The notes under the pieces: model-generated
The model's database searches: none
Told to the model about the DNA's origin: nothing
The model's input: the letters and a program-made list of their open reading frames with translations, nothing else
Part shown: piece after piece, positions 5,575-6,165 of the stretch
Numbering within the stretch: position 1 is the stretch's first letter
Layout of the letters: every line of letters starts with the position of its first letter
DNA from: CAKSFT01 sp045603125
Lineage (GTDB): Bacteria > Bacillota > Clostridia > UBA1381
Direction: 5' to 3'
Length of the DNA: 6,165 nt
Assembly: GCA_045603125.1 (NCBI GenBank)
Contig: JAZULN010000117.1
Location: forward strand, 1-6,165
Position numbers and translations under genes: made by a program

Positions 5575-5740
5575 CTAGTTTTCTTCCGCACATAGGACAA
5601 TAGTTGATAAATGCATATCCATCTTCCATGTCTGTGTTATAAACGATTACCCATCGCTTATCCTTGCCACGGACTAAGCAAAAGTGACACCAATCCTCAA
5701 CGGGTAATCCTTTCATATTGCCATTACAGTATTCACACAT
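5564..5740 (-). CDS. Zinc-ribbon microprotein 3 of the cluster (58 aa)
   Basis: Hand translation from ATG 5740 gives 58 residues. It starts MCEYCNGNMK and ends NYCPMCGRKLDEE, with TAA at 5564-5566. Cysteine pairs sit at 2/5 and 48/51, with an additional WCHFC pair at 18/21. The outer pairs form a likely zinc ribbon, with CPMCG as the second knuckle. The start has AGAGG 7 nt upstream, inside the last codons of the preceding gene. It overlaps that gene by 8 nt and the winged-helix gene by 11 nt. Small proteins ending in 'YCPMCGRKL' are common and mostly uncharacterised in Firmicutes phages. It resembles its two neighbours in layout but not in its middle part. Function is unknown; nucleic-acid or protein binding, or an anti-host role, are guesses. 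Confidence 0.82.
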   Translation of the reverse strand: MCEYCNGNMKGLPVEDWCHFCLVRGKDKRWVIVYNTDMEDGYAFINYCPMCGRKLDEE

Positions 5741-5771
5741 CTTCTAACCTCTTTCCACACCAAGGGCAATA
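5733..5771 (-). repeat. Junction repeat, copy B (end of microprotein 2 and start of microprotein 3)
   Basis: This segment and 5899-5937 are the same over 39 positions except for two adjacent bases. The last 28 bases (5733-5760 and 5899-5926) are identical. The unit covers the codons for YCP-CGKRLEDV and the stop of one gene, together with the Shine-Dalgarno, ATG and second codon (Cys) of the next. Confidence 0.9.
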
Positions 5772-5906
5772 ATTTATATAGCTGAATACGGTTGCAGAAT
5801 CATCCATGCAATCGTTAACACATAACTTAAACGGTTCGCCCTCGTCTTTTTCAAGCCATATAGTGTTTCCGTCTCTCTTGTTTATAAGTTCGCAAAAATC
5901 ACACAT
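5733..5906 (-). CDS. Zinc-ribbon microprotein 2 of the cluster (57 aa)
   Basis: Hand translation from ATG 5906 gives 57 residues, from MCDFCELINK to NYCPWCGKRLEDV, stopping with TGA at 5733-5735. Cysteines are at 2, 5, 29, 33, 47 and 50: the outer CxxC pairs are shared with the neighbour at 5564-5740, and a middle C-x3-C is extra. The start is preceded by GAGG 7 nt upstream, which is encoded by the Lys-Arg-Leu codons of the upstream gene. The gene overlaps the previous and the next gene by 8 nt each. The C-terminal GKRLEDV is identical to that of microprotein 1 and is encoded by identical DNA. The middle is acidic and not recognised. It is likely a diverged paralogue in a small duplicated cluster. 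Function is unknown. Confidence 0.82.
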   Translation of the reverse strand: MCDFCELINKRDGNTIWLEKDEGEPFKLCVNDCMDDSATVFSYINYCPWCGKRLEDV

Positions 5907-5937
5907 CTTCTAACCTCTTTCCACACATAGGGCAATA
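5899..5937 (-). repeat. Junction repeat, copy A (end of microprotein 1 and start of microprotein 2)
   Basis: This is the partner of 5733-5771, 166 bp away in direct orientation, with 37 of 39 positions identical. Because the repeat spans a gene-gene boundary, homologous exchange between copies would delete or add one complete microprotein gene without breaking the reading frame of either neighbour. Confidence 0.9.
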
Positions 5938-6087
5938 GGCCACCGGAATGTTGACACAGACTTTTAAAGGTCTTATCTCTATCTCTAGTCTGTGTGTTGC
6001 ATCGTAAAACGGTATCTTTTTGACCAACCCGCCTATTCCCTTGCTAAATTCTACATAAGCATCTTCTTCACATAATGGACACGTCAT
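5899..6087 (-). CDS. Zinc-ribbon microprotein 1 of the cluster (62 aa)
   Basis: The 62-residue product starts at ATG 6087, with GAGG 7 nt upstream (6095-6098). An in-frame GTG at 6093 is only one base from that GAGG and is unlikely to be used. Cysteines at 3/6 (CPLC) and 52/55 (CPMCG) form a two-knuckle zinc ribbon, with a lone C44 between. The centre (about 11-48) is a beta-rich or basic stretch, with FSKGIGGLVKKIPFYDATHR and LEIEIRPLKVCV. The C-terminus GKRLEDV matches microprotein 2. Rubredoxin-like and Lar-type restriction-alleviation proteins also use CPxCG knuckles, but the spacing here (N-terminal pair, about 45 residues, C-terminal pair) does not match the Lar pattern I know. It overlaps the next gene by 8 nt. 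Function is unknown. Confidence 0.85.
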   Translation of the reverse strand: MTCPLCEEDAYVEFSKGIGGLVKKIPFYDATHRLEIEIRPLKVCVNIPVAYCPMCGKRLEDV

Positions 6088-6089
6088 AA

Positions 6090-6165
6090 TCACACCTCAT
6101 AATCAAACTTATCCTTTGCTACTATCCTCACGATTTCATGCTTTAATGCCGCTTCTACCTTTAAC
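6090..6165 (-). CDS. C-terminal end of an unidentified CDS (runs off right edge)
   Basis: The minus-strand frame is open from the window edge to TGA at 6090-6092 and gives LKVEAALKHEIVRIVAKDKF then DYEV. The stop lies 2 nt before the ATG of the first zinc-ribbon gene, and its last sense codons supply the GAGG for that gene, the same arrangement as in the following junctions. That makes a real coding end likely. Too little is present to name a family. Confidence 0.55.
   Translation of the reverse strand, partial: LKVEAALKHEIVRIVAKDKFDYEV

Noticed and set aside
5733..5937. CRISPR-like or attachment-site interpretation of the 39-bp direct repeats
   Set aside because: There are only two copies, they lie in coding sequence, and the intervening 127 bp is itself a gene body. 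Gene duplication explains them better.
5564..6087. Reading the zinc-ribbon proteins as Lar-type restriction-alleviation proteins
   Set aside because: Lar proteins as I know them have closely spaced N-terminal CPFCG and a nearby C-x2-C with a conserved Trp-Asn end. Here the knuckles are about 45 residues apart and the CPxCG is at the C-terminus.

Overview
The window looks like part of a tailed double-stranded DNA phage or prophage of a low-GC Gram-positive host, most likely a Clostridia-type (Lachnospiraceae-like) gut bacterium. This rests on purine-rich AGGAGG-type ribosome binding sites, moderate AT richness, and protein families (SPP1-type portal, MuF-type minor head protein, sigma-like late regulator) that I recognise from Firmicutes phages. 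The host assignment is inference. Every supported gene lies on the minus strand, so the module is read from the right edge to the left edge.

Right part (about 5344-6165, the upstream end). A chain of very small, overlapping genes: the tail of an unidentified CDS, three consecutive 57-62 aa cysteine-rich zinc-ribbon microproteins, and a 76 aa LexA-type winged-helix protein with no protease domain. Two of the three microproteins are shorter than usual ORF cut-offs and were found by translating the gap by hand. Two of the gene junctions share an almost identical 39-bp segment that carries the end of one gene and the start of the next.

Centre (about 2617-5374). The large terminase subunit (ATPase plus nuclease) starts at a TTG inside the winged-helix gene. 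It is followed by a sigma-like late-transcription regulator, a candidate promoter, a strong hairpin with a T-tract, and a one-helix coiled-coil membrane protein that may be a holin or lysis accessory. A second hairpin with a T-tract covers the end of that gene.

Left part (1-2593, the downstream end). An SPP1 gp6-like portal protein overlaps a short MuF-like minor head protein with a striking acidic linker. An 81 aa probable structural protein and the start of another structural or fibre-like protein follow and run off the left edge.

Together these form the start of a head-assembly operon: terminase cuts and pumps DNA through the portal, and the MuF protein joins the portal in the procapsid. 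A small terminase subunit, scaffold protein and major capsid protein are not visible. The best candidates for something unusual are the winged-helix protein in the small-terminase position, the duplicated zinc-ribbon cluster, and the membrane-protein cassette bracketed by two terminator-like hairpins. I see no RNA genes, CRISPR arrays, insertion sequences or attachment sites, and no gene-free stretch longer than about 90 bases.
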